5,751 nucleotides of DNA from an uncultured Verrucomicrobiota bacterium (lineage in GTDB: Bacteria > Verrucomicrobiota > Verrucomicrobiia > Limisphaerales > SXTU01). Location of the stretch: positions 1-5,751 of the forward strand of contig CAIPBN010000878.1 in the NCBI GenBank assembly GCA_903863315.1. The letters run 5' to 3'. The number at the start of each line of letters is the position of its first letter. The first letter of the stretch is position 1. Below the pieces are notes generated by a model. It was not told where the DNA came from. It was given only the letters and a program-made list of their open reading frames with translations, and searched no databases. A program made the position numbers and the translations under genes. Shown one piece after another: positions 1 through 5,751 of this stretch.

Positions 1-10
1 AAAACTTACG

Positions 11-1606
11 ATGAACCGAAGATTGACCCGGTTGCTGGCTCAACTGGCCTTGGTTCCGCTGCTGGCCTGCGTGCTGCATGGCGCGGAGGCCCGGACGAAT
101 TCTTCCAGCCGCCCCAACATCATCGTCATCCTTGCCGATGACCTGGGTTTCTCGGACCTCGGCTGTTATGGCGGCGAGATTCAGACGCCCCATCTGGACC
201 GGCTGGCGCGCGGCGGGATGCGCTTCTCGCAGTTCTACAACTGCGCGCTGTGCGGCCCCTCGCGCGCGGCGCTGATGACGGGCCTGCATCCGCATCAGGT
301 CGGCATCACGAGCTGGACCGGCTTGCTGAACGACCGCTGCGTCACCGCGTTCGAGCTGCTCAAGCGCGCAGGCTACGCCACCGCCGCCGTGGGCCGGCTC
401 GACATGGTGACGGCGGAGAACTGGCATGACCCGGCGAGCATCCACCAGTTCGTTGACCGCTTCCTCGGCAGCACCGGGCACGCGGGACCGGGCAATTACT
501 TCAAGGCGGTGCGCAACACGCAGTTCTTCCGCGACGGCCAGCCGTTCACGCTGCCGGCAGAGAACAGTTACAAGACCGACCTCATCACGGACTTTGCGAC
601 GCAGTTCATCACCGAGGCGGCGGGGAAGGACAAACCGTTCTTCCTCTACTTCGCGCATTACGCGCCGCACTGGCCACTGCACGCGAAACCGGCGGACATC
701 GCGAAGTATCGCGGGCTTTACCGCCAGCTCGGCTGGGATGAGGTGCGGGCGCAACGGCATCAGCGGCTGGTCGAGGAGGGATTGCTGCCGGCGAGCGCGA
801 AGCTGTCCCCACGCGACGCGCGCGCGACACCGTGGGCGGGTGCGAAGGACAAGGACTGGGAGGCCGAGCGCATGGCGACCTACGCCGCGCAGGTGGATTC
901 GCTGGACCAGAGCGTGGGCCGTGTGATGGAGACGCTCCACCGCACCGGCGCGGACCGGAACACGCTCGTGATGTTCCTCTCCGACAACGGCGCGTCGGAC
1001 ACGCCGATGATCGGAGCCTTGGACAAACCGGGCCAAACCTGGCGGACTGACGGCACGCCCACGAGGGTTGGCAGCAAGCCCGACATCCAGCCCGGCCCGG
1101 CAGACAACTTCGTCACCGCCGGTCCGGCGTGGGCCAACGTGTCGAACACGCCGTTCCGCCAGCACAAGAACACGAACCACGAGGGCGGCATCGCCTCACC
1201 GCTCATCGTCTGGTGGCCCGGCGTGGTCACGCGGACGAACGGCATTTCCGCCGAGTTGTCCCACATCACCGACATCACGGCGACTTGTCTGGACGTGGCG
1301 GGCGTGGCGTATCCAGCACAATTCGCTGGGCGGACAGTTCAGCCGCTGGCGGGACGCAGCCTGCTGCCGGTGCTGAAGGGCGGTCAGCGCGAGGGCCACG
1401 CTTCATTGTGCTGGGCCACATCCGGCGCGCGGGCGGTGCGTGTCGGCTCGATGAAGCTCGTCTCGCTCAAGAGCGGACCGTGGGAGCTCTACGACTTCGC
1501 CACCGACCGCACGGAGTTGAACGACCTTGCATCGCAGCAACCCCAGCGGGTGCAGACGATGGCCAAAGCGTTCGACGAGTGGCAGCGCACCGGCGAAGGG
1601 AAGTAA
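11..1606 (+). CDS. Exported type I (formylglycine) arylsulfatase, 531 aa
   Basis: This is a sulfatase of the alkaline-phosphatase superfamily, predicted to hydrolyse sulfate esters in the periplasm or outside the cell. The N-terminus is a signal sequence: Arg-rich residues 1-7, a hydrophobic stretch at about 8-22, and a possible signal peptidase I site after AEA (residues 25-27). A looser lipobox, LLAC with Cys20, is an alternative. Metal ligands are visible as Asp43-Asp44 in LADDLGFSDLG and Asp325-Asn326 in SDNG. The signature CGPSR (81-85) supplies Cys81, the expected formylglycine precursor, and Arg85. APHWPLHA (218-225) supplies the active-site His220, and PFRQHK (381-386) before HEGG supplies Lys386. 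Length and C-terminal WELYDFATDRTELNDL are typical, so the gene is complete. The usual GKWHLG motif reads GRLDM here (128-132), replacing a Lys and a His that normally contact the sulfate. Activity is therefore less certain, or this is a divergent subfamily. Only ten bases precede the ATG, so the promoter cannot be judged. The natural substrate is unknown. Confidence 0.93.
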   Translation: MNRRLTRLLAQLALVPLLACVLHGAEARTNSSSRPNIIVILADDLGFSDLGCYGGEIQTPHLDRLARGGMRFSQFYNCALCGPSRAALMTGLHPHQVGITSWTGLLNDRCVTAFELLKRAGYATAAVGRLDMVTAENWHDPASIHQFVDRFLGSTGHAGPGNYFKAVRNTQFFRDGQPFTLPAENSYKTDLITDFATQFITEAAGKDKPFFLYFAHYAPHWPLHAKPADIAKYRGLYRQLGWDEVRAQRHQRLVEEGLLPASAKLSPRDARATPWAGAKDKDWEAERMATYAAQVDSLDQSVGRVMETLHRTGADRNTLVMFLSDNGASDTPMIGALDKPGQTWRTDGTPTRVGSKPDIQPGPADNFVTAGPAWANVSNTPFRQHKNTNHEGGIASPLIVWWPGVVTRTNGISAELSHITDITATCLDVAGVAYPAQFAGRTVQPLAGRSLLPVLKGGQREGHASLCWATSGARAVRVGSMKLVSLKSGPWELYDFATDRTELNDLASQQPQRVQTMAKAFDEWQRTGEGK

Positions 1607-1628
1607 GTGGCCCTCGTGAGCCCGCAAT

Positions 1629-1761
1629 GTCTTGGACTGCGGCGGGAAGCGAAGCGCCACGCCGCTTTCAGTTCCAGCGGAGCGATTTGGGCGAGGGAAA
1701 TTCCGCTTCGCGGGAAGTCAAAGCGGTGTCGCCGCAGTGCTCTGCCACCGCAGTCCAAGAC
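1629..1761. repeat. Large imperfect inverted repeat, REP/MITE-like palindromic element
   Basis: The outer 14 bases are perfectly complementary: GTCTTGGACTGCGG at 1629-1642 against CCGCAGTCCAAGAC at 1748-1761. The complementarity continues imperfectly inward, so that 1629-1668 pairs overall with 1720-1761, including GCCGCTTT against AAAGCGG. The central 51 bases contain a smaller stem, CCGC (1703-1706) with GCGG (1710-1713). It begins 22 bases after the sulfatase stop and fills most of the gap before the next gene. It encodes no plausible protein. The form suggests a dispersed non-autonomous repeat. The transcript could also fold strongly and limit read-through, but no U-tract follows, so it is not a classical terminator. 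Dispersal in the genome is an inference; only one copy is in this window. Confidence 0.8.
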
Positions 1762-1841
1762 GCCACTGTGAGAACCCGGTGGACTGAACTTCCTGTGATT
1801 TCCTCGTGTTCATTCCACACTTGGCTTGGCAACCTCCGGCC

Positions 1842-3935
1842 ATGAAATCCCTGCGACTTTCCACTGTGAACCTGGGCACTTGGTTGCTGGCCTTCCTGCT
1901 GCAAACCACAGTGTTCGCCGCCGACTGGCCGCCACTGCCGGCGAAAGATTCGCCCGCTGAACTCCCCGCGCAGGAGTGGTCACAGCGGCCCGGAGCGCGG
2001 CGCTTTCGCGTGCAGGTGCATTACCCCGATGGCGCGCTGGACGGCGTGAATGCCCAGACGGGCATCATGCTCACGCTGCACAACTGGGGCGGGAGCGATT
2101 GCGTGGGCACGGCGGACCCGCGCGTGCTGGCGCAGCGGCTCAACGTCGTCGCGGTCTGCGTGAACTATCTTCAGAGCGGCAAGGCGGACTCGGTGGACGC
2201 GCCGGAGCCGTATGACTTCGGCTACCTCCAGGCGCTCGACGCGTTGCGCGCGCTGTGGTGGGTGCGCGAGCAGCTCACGACGCTGGGCAAGCCTTTCGCC
2301 GACGACCGGCTCTTCTGCTGCGGCGGTTCCGGCGGGGGCAACGTGACCCTGATGGCCAACAAGCTCGCACCGCGCACGTTCGCCTGCGTGGTGGACATGT
2401 GTGGCATGAAGAAGCTCTCGGACGACATCGCGTTCAACCTGCCCGGCGGCAGTTCGCTCAACGCCCGCTGGAGCCGCGACCCGCGCAGCCGGAACTTCCT
2501 CTCACCCGACGAGCAGGCGCTGCGGTTCGTCGGGCATCCGGCGCATCTCGCGGCGATGAAGCAGCTCGGCGCGACGAGCAAGGTGGTCGTCATCCACGGC
2601 ACCGAGGACGCGCTCTGTCCCTTTGCCGACGCGGTGGAAATGGTGGACGCGATGAAACGCGCCGGCCTCGACGTGGAGGCGAAGTTCATCAGCAAGGCGG
2701 ACCTCGACGGCAAGGTCCACAAGACCGCCGGTCATTTCTTCGGCACCACGGACATCGTGTTGGGCGCGGCGGAGAAGTATCTGCGGCCCGACGGTGCGGA
2801 CGCGCGGCGACGCACGGGCCCGAGCGACTTCGCGCGACGCGACGCGGTGCGCTACCGCACGCAGGGCGGTGAGTTTGTGATTTCGTATGCGGCGGGCTTC
2901 CCGGTCGGCAGCTTCGAGCCAAGTCCGCCGACTGCGTATGCGGACCACTCGAATTTGCTCGTCGTGAAGGACGCGAGCGGAGCCGAGCGCCCGGTGAAGA
3001 CGAAGGCGGATTGGGCCGAGCGCGTCGCGCACATCCGCGCCGGGATGCAGCAGGCGATGGGGCCGTTGCCCGAGGCGGCGCGGCGCGTGCCGCTCGAAGT
3101 AGAGGTCGTCGCCGAAGAGCGCACCGAGAAGTATCTGCGACGCAAGGTGCGTTTCACGCCCGAGCCGGGCGACCGCGTGCCGGCCTGGCTGCTGATTCCA
3201 CACGCCTTGCCCGCAGGTGGCAAAGCGCCGGCGATGCTCTGCCTCCACCAGACCACAGGCATCGGGAAAAACGAACCGGCGGGCTTGGGCGGGTTGAAGT
3301 CGCTGCACTACGCACACGAGCTGGCCGAGCGGGGCTACGTCTGTCTCGTGCCGGATTATCCGTCCTTTGGCGAGTATCCCTACGACTTCAAGAAGCAGGG
3401 CGCGCACTACGCCAGCGGTTCGATGAAGGCCATCTGGAACAACCTCCGCGCCGTGGACCTGCTCGAAGCCCTGCCGCAGGTGGACGCGCGTCGCCTCGGC
3501 GTCATCGGCCACTCGCTCGGCGGGCACAACTCGCTCTTCACCGCCGTGTTCGACGAGCGGCTCAAGGCGGTGGTGTCGAGCTGCGGCTTCACGCCCTTCC
3601 ACGACTACTACGGCGGCAAGGTCGCCGGCTGGACGAGCGACCGTTACATGCCGCGCATCCGGGACGTTTACGGGAACAACGCGGACCGGCTGCCGTTCGA
3701 CTTCTACGAAATCCTCGGTGCGCTCGCGCCGCGCGGCTTCTTCTCGAACTCGCCGGTGCGCGACAGCAACTTCGACATCGCCGGCGTGCGCAAGGCGTTC
3801 GCCAAGGCGGCGGACATCTACGCACTGCACGACGCACCCTCGCGTCTGAAACTCGTCACTCCCGACGCACCGCATGACTTTCCCGAAGCGGAGCGCCAGG
3901 CGGCGTATGCGTGGCTGGATGAAGTGATCAAGTGA
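1842..3935 (+). CDS. Exported protein with two tandem alpha/beta-hydrolase domains, 697 aa
   Basis: A probable secreted esterase or peptidase-like hydrolase made of two complete catalytic units. I chose the ATG at 1842 because a signal peptide starts there (MKSLRL, hydrophobic 11-25, likely cleavage after VFA at residue 26). A GTG 36 bases upstream only adds a non-signal tail. Domain 1 (about 50-315) resembles prolyl-oligopeptidase-type hydrolases. It has an oxyanion-type LHNWGG (79-84), a GGSGG nucleophile elbow with Ser163, Asp256 in HGTEDALCP, and His298 in AGHFFG. A linker (about 316-340) leads to domain 2 (about 340-697), which resembles acetyl xylan esterase or dienelactone-hydrolase-like proteins. 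Domain 2 has LCLHQT (467-472), GHSLG with Ser558, probable Asp641 in VRDSNFD, and probable His678 in APHDFPE. The two domains are clearly unlike each other in sequence, so this is a fusion rather than a recent duplication. No Shine-Dalgarno sequence is visible. The neighbouring sulfatase and esterase suggest work on a sulfated, acylated glycan, but the substrate is unknown. Confidence 0.9.
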   Translation: MKSLRLSTVNLGTWLLAFLLQTTVFAADWPPLPAKDSPAELPAQEWSQRPGARRFRVQVHYPDGALDGVNAQTGIMLTLHNWGGSDCVGTADPRVLAQRLNVVAVCVNYLQSGKADSVDAPEPYDFGYLQALDALRALWWVREQLTTLGKPFADDRLFCCGGSGGGNVTLMANKLAPRTFACVVDMCGMKKLSDDIAFNLPGGSSLNARWSRDPRSRNFLSPDEQALRFVGHPAHLAAMKQLGATSKVVVIHGTEDALCPFADAVEMVDAMKRAGLDVEAKFISKADLDGKVHKTAGHFFGTTDIVLGAAEKYLRPDGADARRRTGPSDFARRDAVRYRTQGGEFVISYAAGFPVGSFEPSPPTAYADHSNLLVVKDASGAERPVKTKADWAERVAHIRAGMQQAMGPLPEAARRVPLEVEVVAEERTEKYLRRKVRFTPEPGDRVPAWLLIPHALPAGGKAPAMLCLHQTTGIGKNEPAGLGGLKSLHYAHELAERGYVCLVPDYPSFGEYPYDFKKQGAHYASGSMKAIWNNLRAVDLLEALPQVDARRLGVIGHSLGGHNSLFTAVFDERLKAVVSSCGFTPFHDYYGGKVAGWTSDRYMPRIRDVYGNNADRLPFDFYEILGALAPRGFFSNSPVRDSNFDIAGVRKAFAKAADIYALHDAPSRLKLVTPDAPHDFPEAERQAAYAWLDEVIK

Positions 3936-3941
3936 GCTGCC

Positions 3942-4015
3942 CCTCTGTGTCCATCGTGTCTCTGTGGTCTAATAGCTCCCCGGGTTGGACCACAGAGACA
4001 CGATGAACACAGAGG
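3942..4015. repeat. Near-perfect 28-bp inverted repeat (hairpin, loop 18)
   Basis: The arm at 3942-3969 is complementary to the arm at 3988-4015 with one mismatch, separated by 18 bases. The 3' arm contains ACCACAGAGACACGATGAAC followed by ACAGAGG. It begins six bases after the stop of the double hydrolase and ends 65 bases before the next start. Its position just after a gene would suit a transcription barrier or mRNA 3'-end stabiliser, but there is no T-run after it. Sequences built on CCACAGAGACAC...ACACAGAGG recur as intergenic repeats in many bacterial genomes, so I favour a dispersed palindromic repeat. It is symmetric, so strand is not assigned. Confidence 0.85.
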
Positions 4016-4080
4016 ACAAGACCACCAAGCTAACAACTTCAGCGTGTTCATTTTCCCCGTCACTTGTCAGGCTTCGCGGC

Positions 4081-5085
4081 ATGAAAACCTGTTTCGCCCT
4101 CGCTGCCGCGCTTTGTCTTCCTTTCGCCACAACAGTCCTCGCCGCAGACGCGCCGACGAAGAAACCGGCGGATGCCACCAAGGCCAAGGCGGATGCTGCC
4201 AAGACAACCGCGCCCGTCGCGCAGCCCAAGCCCACCGCCGCGAACGTCCCCTACGGCAAGCACGAGCGGCAGGTGCTCGATTTCTGGAAGGCCGAGTCCG
4301 CGTCGCCCACGCCCCTGCTCTTCTACATCCACGGTGGCGGCTGGCAGGGCGGCGACAAGAACCGCACCGGCGGCATTGAGAACTACCTGAAGGCTGGTAT
4401 CTCGGTGGTCGCCATCAACTACCGCTTCATCCCGCAGGCCACGGCGGACGGCGTGGTGCCGCCGGTGAAAGGTCCGCTGCACGACGCCGCGCGGGCGTTG
4501 CAGTTCGTGCGCAGCAAGGCCGCCGAGTGGAACATCGACAAGCAACGCATCGGCGCGAGCGGCGGCAGCGCCGGGGCTTGCTCCAGCCTGTGGCTTGCCT
4601 TCCATCCCGACCTCGCCGACCCGAAGAGCAGCGATCCCATCGCGCGCGAGTCCACGCGGATCTGGTGCGCGGCGGTCAACGGTGCACAGACCACGCTGGA
4701 CCCGGCGCAGATGAAGGAGTGGACGCCCAACAGCAAATACGGCGGCCACGCCTTTGGCTTCAAGGGCGACGCCGAGAAGAAGCTCTCGCAGTTCGACGAG
4801 TTCCTCGCCAAGCGCGACACCATCCTGCCGTGGATTGCCGAGTATTCCCCCTACGCGCTCGTCACGTCCGATGACCCGCCCATCTACCTCTCCTTCTCCG
4901 CGCCACCCGCGCTCGGGCAGGAGCAGAAAGACCCGACGCACACGGCGAACTTCGGAGTGAAGCTGCAGGAACACTGCCAGAAGAACGGCGTGGCCTGTGA
5001 ACTGGTGTATCCCGGCGCACCGAGCGTGAAGCACGCAACCACGCAGGACTACCTCATCGCGACCCTGAAGGCCCCGAAGAAATAA
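4081..5085 (+). CDS. Exported alpha/beta-hydrolase, esterase of the HGGGW type, 334 aa
   Basis: A probable carboxylesterase or acetyl-esterase-like enzyme exported from the cytoplasm. I chose the ATG at 4081 because it opens a signal peptide (MKTCFALAAALCLPFATTVLA, likely cut after Ala21). A longer reading from TTG at 3985 would start inside the upstream inverted repeat. After the signal comes a low-complexity Ala/Lys/Thr/Pro-rich segment (about 23-54) that probably acts as a flexible spacer. The catalytic domain runs from about 55 to 330. It shows the oxyanion motif HGGGW (84-88) and IGASGGSAGA (157-166), with Ser163 in GGSAG the best nucleophile candidate and Ser160 a less likely one. It also has an acidic DDPP (264-267) and His318 near the C-terminus as the likely remaining triad members. 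Length is normal for HSL/BD-FAE-like esterases with a signal and linker. No good ribosome binding site is seen; CAGG lies about 12 bases upstream of the ATG. Substrate is unknown; the context suggests deacylation of a glycan or similar ester. Confidence 0.9.
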   Translation: MKTCFALAAALCLPFATTVLAADAPTKKPADATKAKADAAKTTAPVAQPKPTAANVPYGKHERQVLDFWKAESASPTPLLFYIHGGGWQGGDKNRTGGIENYLKAGISVVAINYRFIPQATADGVVPPVKGPLHDAARALQFVRSKAAEWNIDKQRIGASGGSAGACSSLWLAFHPDLADPKSSDPIARESTRIWCAAVNGAQTTLDPAQMKEWTPNSKYGGHAFGFKGDAEKKLSQFDEFLAKRDTILPWIAEYSPYALVTSDDPPIYLSFSAPPALGQEQKDPTHTANFGVKLQEHCQKNGVACELVYPGAPSVKHATTQDYLIATLKAPKK

Positions 5086-5151
5086 TCGCCACCGACAACG
5101 TCCCGCAGTCCGTGACCGAGTTGTTGGCGGACTTCGAGCCGCGCAAGGAGG

Positions 5152-5190
5152 AGCCGCAGGGCGGGCATGGAACCCGGAGCTCCTGCGGCT
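5152..5190 (+). other. Small hairpin in the gap before the last gene
   Basis: AGCCGCAGG (5152-5160) is perfectly complementary to CCTGCGGCT (5182-5190). A short inner pairing CGGG with CCCG is possible in the loop. It lies 66 bases after the preceding stop and 28 bases before the next ATG. No T-tract follows, so a Rho-independent terminator is doubtful. In GC-rich DNA a 9-bp stem can arise by chance. The rest of the 5086-5218 gap shows no complete gene. Confidence 0.35.
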
Positions 5191-5218
5191 GGAGTGGAAT
5201 CAAGCGTCTCAATCACCT

Positions 5219-5751
5219 ATGAAATCTCATTTGATCGCCGGTCTGCTGTTGCTCGCTATTGCGGCTCAAGCCGCCGAACTGCCGGACATCCGGACCGTCC
5301 CCGCCGATCTCACCGTGCCCGCACTGAGCAAAGGGGCACCCGCCCCCGGCAAGCGGGTCAAGCGCGTCCTTGCCGCCTCGCTGAACGAGCGGGTTTATCA
5401 CGTGCTGTATTTGCCGACCGACTGGAAGCCAGGTGCCAGGCTGCCCGTATTGGTGGAGCTGGCCGGCAATGGCGGCTACACCAACCAGTTCGGCGACATC
5501 AGCACCGGCCGACCCGAGGGCAGCAACCTGGGCTACGGGCTCTCGGCTGGTCGTGGTTTCATCTGGCTGTGCGTGCCATATCTTAATGCGGCGGGCGATG
5601 ACCTCGCCCTGACGTGGTGGGGTGACAAGCCTAGGCACGATCCTCAGCCCACCTTGAAACACCTCCGCGACACGGTCCGTTCCGTTTGCCAGGAGTTTGG
5701 CGGGGACGAGTCGCGCGTGGTGCTCTGTGGCTTCTCGCGCGGCGCGATTGC
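5219..5751 (+). CDS. Exported alpha/beta-hydrolase, N-terminal part, cut by window end
   Basis: An open frame of 177 codons runs off the window with no stop. It begins with a clean signal peptide (MKSHLIAGLLLLAIAAQA, likely cut after Ala18), which fixes the ATG at 5219. The mature part has strand-like segments VYHVLYLP (59-66) and LPVLVELAGNGGY (75-87), the latter a probable oxyanion-loop region. Next comes GFIWLCVPYLN (113-123), then RVVLCGFSRGAI (166-177). GFSRG is a GxSxG nucleophile elbow with Ser173 as the predicted catalytic serine. The acid and histidine of the triad would lie beyond the window. The layout matches secreted esterases of the PHB-depolymerase/feruloyl-esterase or prolyl-oligopeptidase-like type, but the exact family cannot be fixed from this half. 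No Shine-Dalgarno sequence precedes it. It lies 133 bases after the previous esterase on the same strand and probably belongs to the same functional group. Codon choice looks slightly less GC-biased than its neighbours (several TTG, AGG, CCT, GAT codons), a weak impression only. Confidence 0.85.
   Translation, partial: MKSHLIAGLLLLAIAAQAAELPDIRTVPADLTVPALSKGAPAPGKRVKRVLAASLNERVYHVLYLPTDWKPGARLPVLVELAGNGGYTNQFGDISTGRPEGSNLGYGLSAGRGFIWLCVPYLNAAGDDLALTWWGDKPRHDPQPTLKHLRDTVRSVCQEFGGDESRVVLCGFSRGAI

Noticed and set aside
58..72. Lipoprotein attachment at Cys20 of the sulfatase
   Set aside because: LLAC is only a loose lipobox because Leu at the -2 position is unusual, and a signal peptidase I site after AEA (25-27) is available. 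It is left as an alternative rather than a call.
1629..1761. Rho-independent terminator after the sulfatase
   Set aside because: The stem is long and interrupted and no T-run follows. A palindromic repeat explains it better, though an effect on transcription is possible.
1806..1841. N-terminal extension of the double hydrolase from GTG at 1806
   Set aside because: It adds 12 residues before a textbook signal peptide and has no ribosome binding site. The ATG at 1842 is better.
2502..3875. Long minus-strand open frame (457 codons) opposite the double hydrolase
   Set aside because: It is a GC-rich shadow. The plus-strand frame carries complete hydrolase motifs, while the antisense product is rich in Arg, Val, Ala and His and shows no recognisable domain.
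3985..4080. N-terminal extension of the esterase from TTG at 3985
   Set aside because: It would start inside the 28-bp inverted repeat and bury the signal peptide behind 32 residues. The ATG at 4081 gives a normal exported protein.
4060..5034. Minus-strand open frame (324 codons) opposite the esterase
   Set aside because: It is antisense to a gene with clear HGGGW and GGSAG motifs, and the product is compositionally biased without a domain.
5167..5586. Plus-strand open frame of 139 codons overlapping the last gene
   Set aside because: The frame starting at 5219 has a signal peptide and a GFSRG motif and stays open to the window end. The 5167 frame gives an Arg-rich product typical of an out-of-frame reading.

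Overview
The window is about 65% G+C by eye and entirely plus-strand. It looks like the chromosome of a Planctomycetes-Verrucomicrobia-type bacterium, most likely a verrucomicrobial lineage. This assignment is an inference. It rests on the sulfatase and secreted alpha/beta-hydrolase repertoire, the lack of clear Shine-Dalgarno sequences, the long intergenic gaps, and two palindromic intergenic repeats of the kind scattered through such genomes. No rRNA, tRNA, CRISPR, integrase or transposase is visible.

Layout: (1) 11-1606 encodes an exported type I (formylglycine) arylsulfatase. (2) 1607-1841 is a 235-base gap, mostly filled by a large imperfect inverted repeat at 1629-1761. (3) 1842-3935 encodes an exported protein of 697 residues that joins two complete alpha/beta-hydrolase domains. 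(4) 3936-4080 is a 145-base gap holding a near-perfect 28-bp inverted repeat. (5) 4081-5085 encodes an exported HGGGW/GGSAG esterase. (6) 5086-5218 is a 133-base gap with a small hairpin and a possible remnant of coding sequence. (7) 5219 to the window end is the N-terminal part of a fourth exported hydrolase, cut off just after its GFSRG nucleophile motif.

All four products carry N-terminal signal sequences, so they probably act in the periplasm or outside the cell. One sulfatase next to four alpha/beta-hydrolase domains fits removal of sulfate and acyl (for example acetyl) groups from a decorated polysaccharide or related ester, before or alongside glycosidases encoded elsewhere. No glycoside hydrolase, transporter or regulator is present here, so the substrate cannot be named. 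The gaps and palindromes between genes make a single tight operon uncertain.

I found no convincing undescribed system. The points most worth checking are the altered GKWH motif of the sulfatase, the double-hydrolase fusion, the two palindromic repeats, and a possible vestigial esterase start at 5097-5150.
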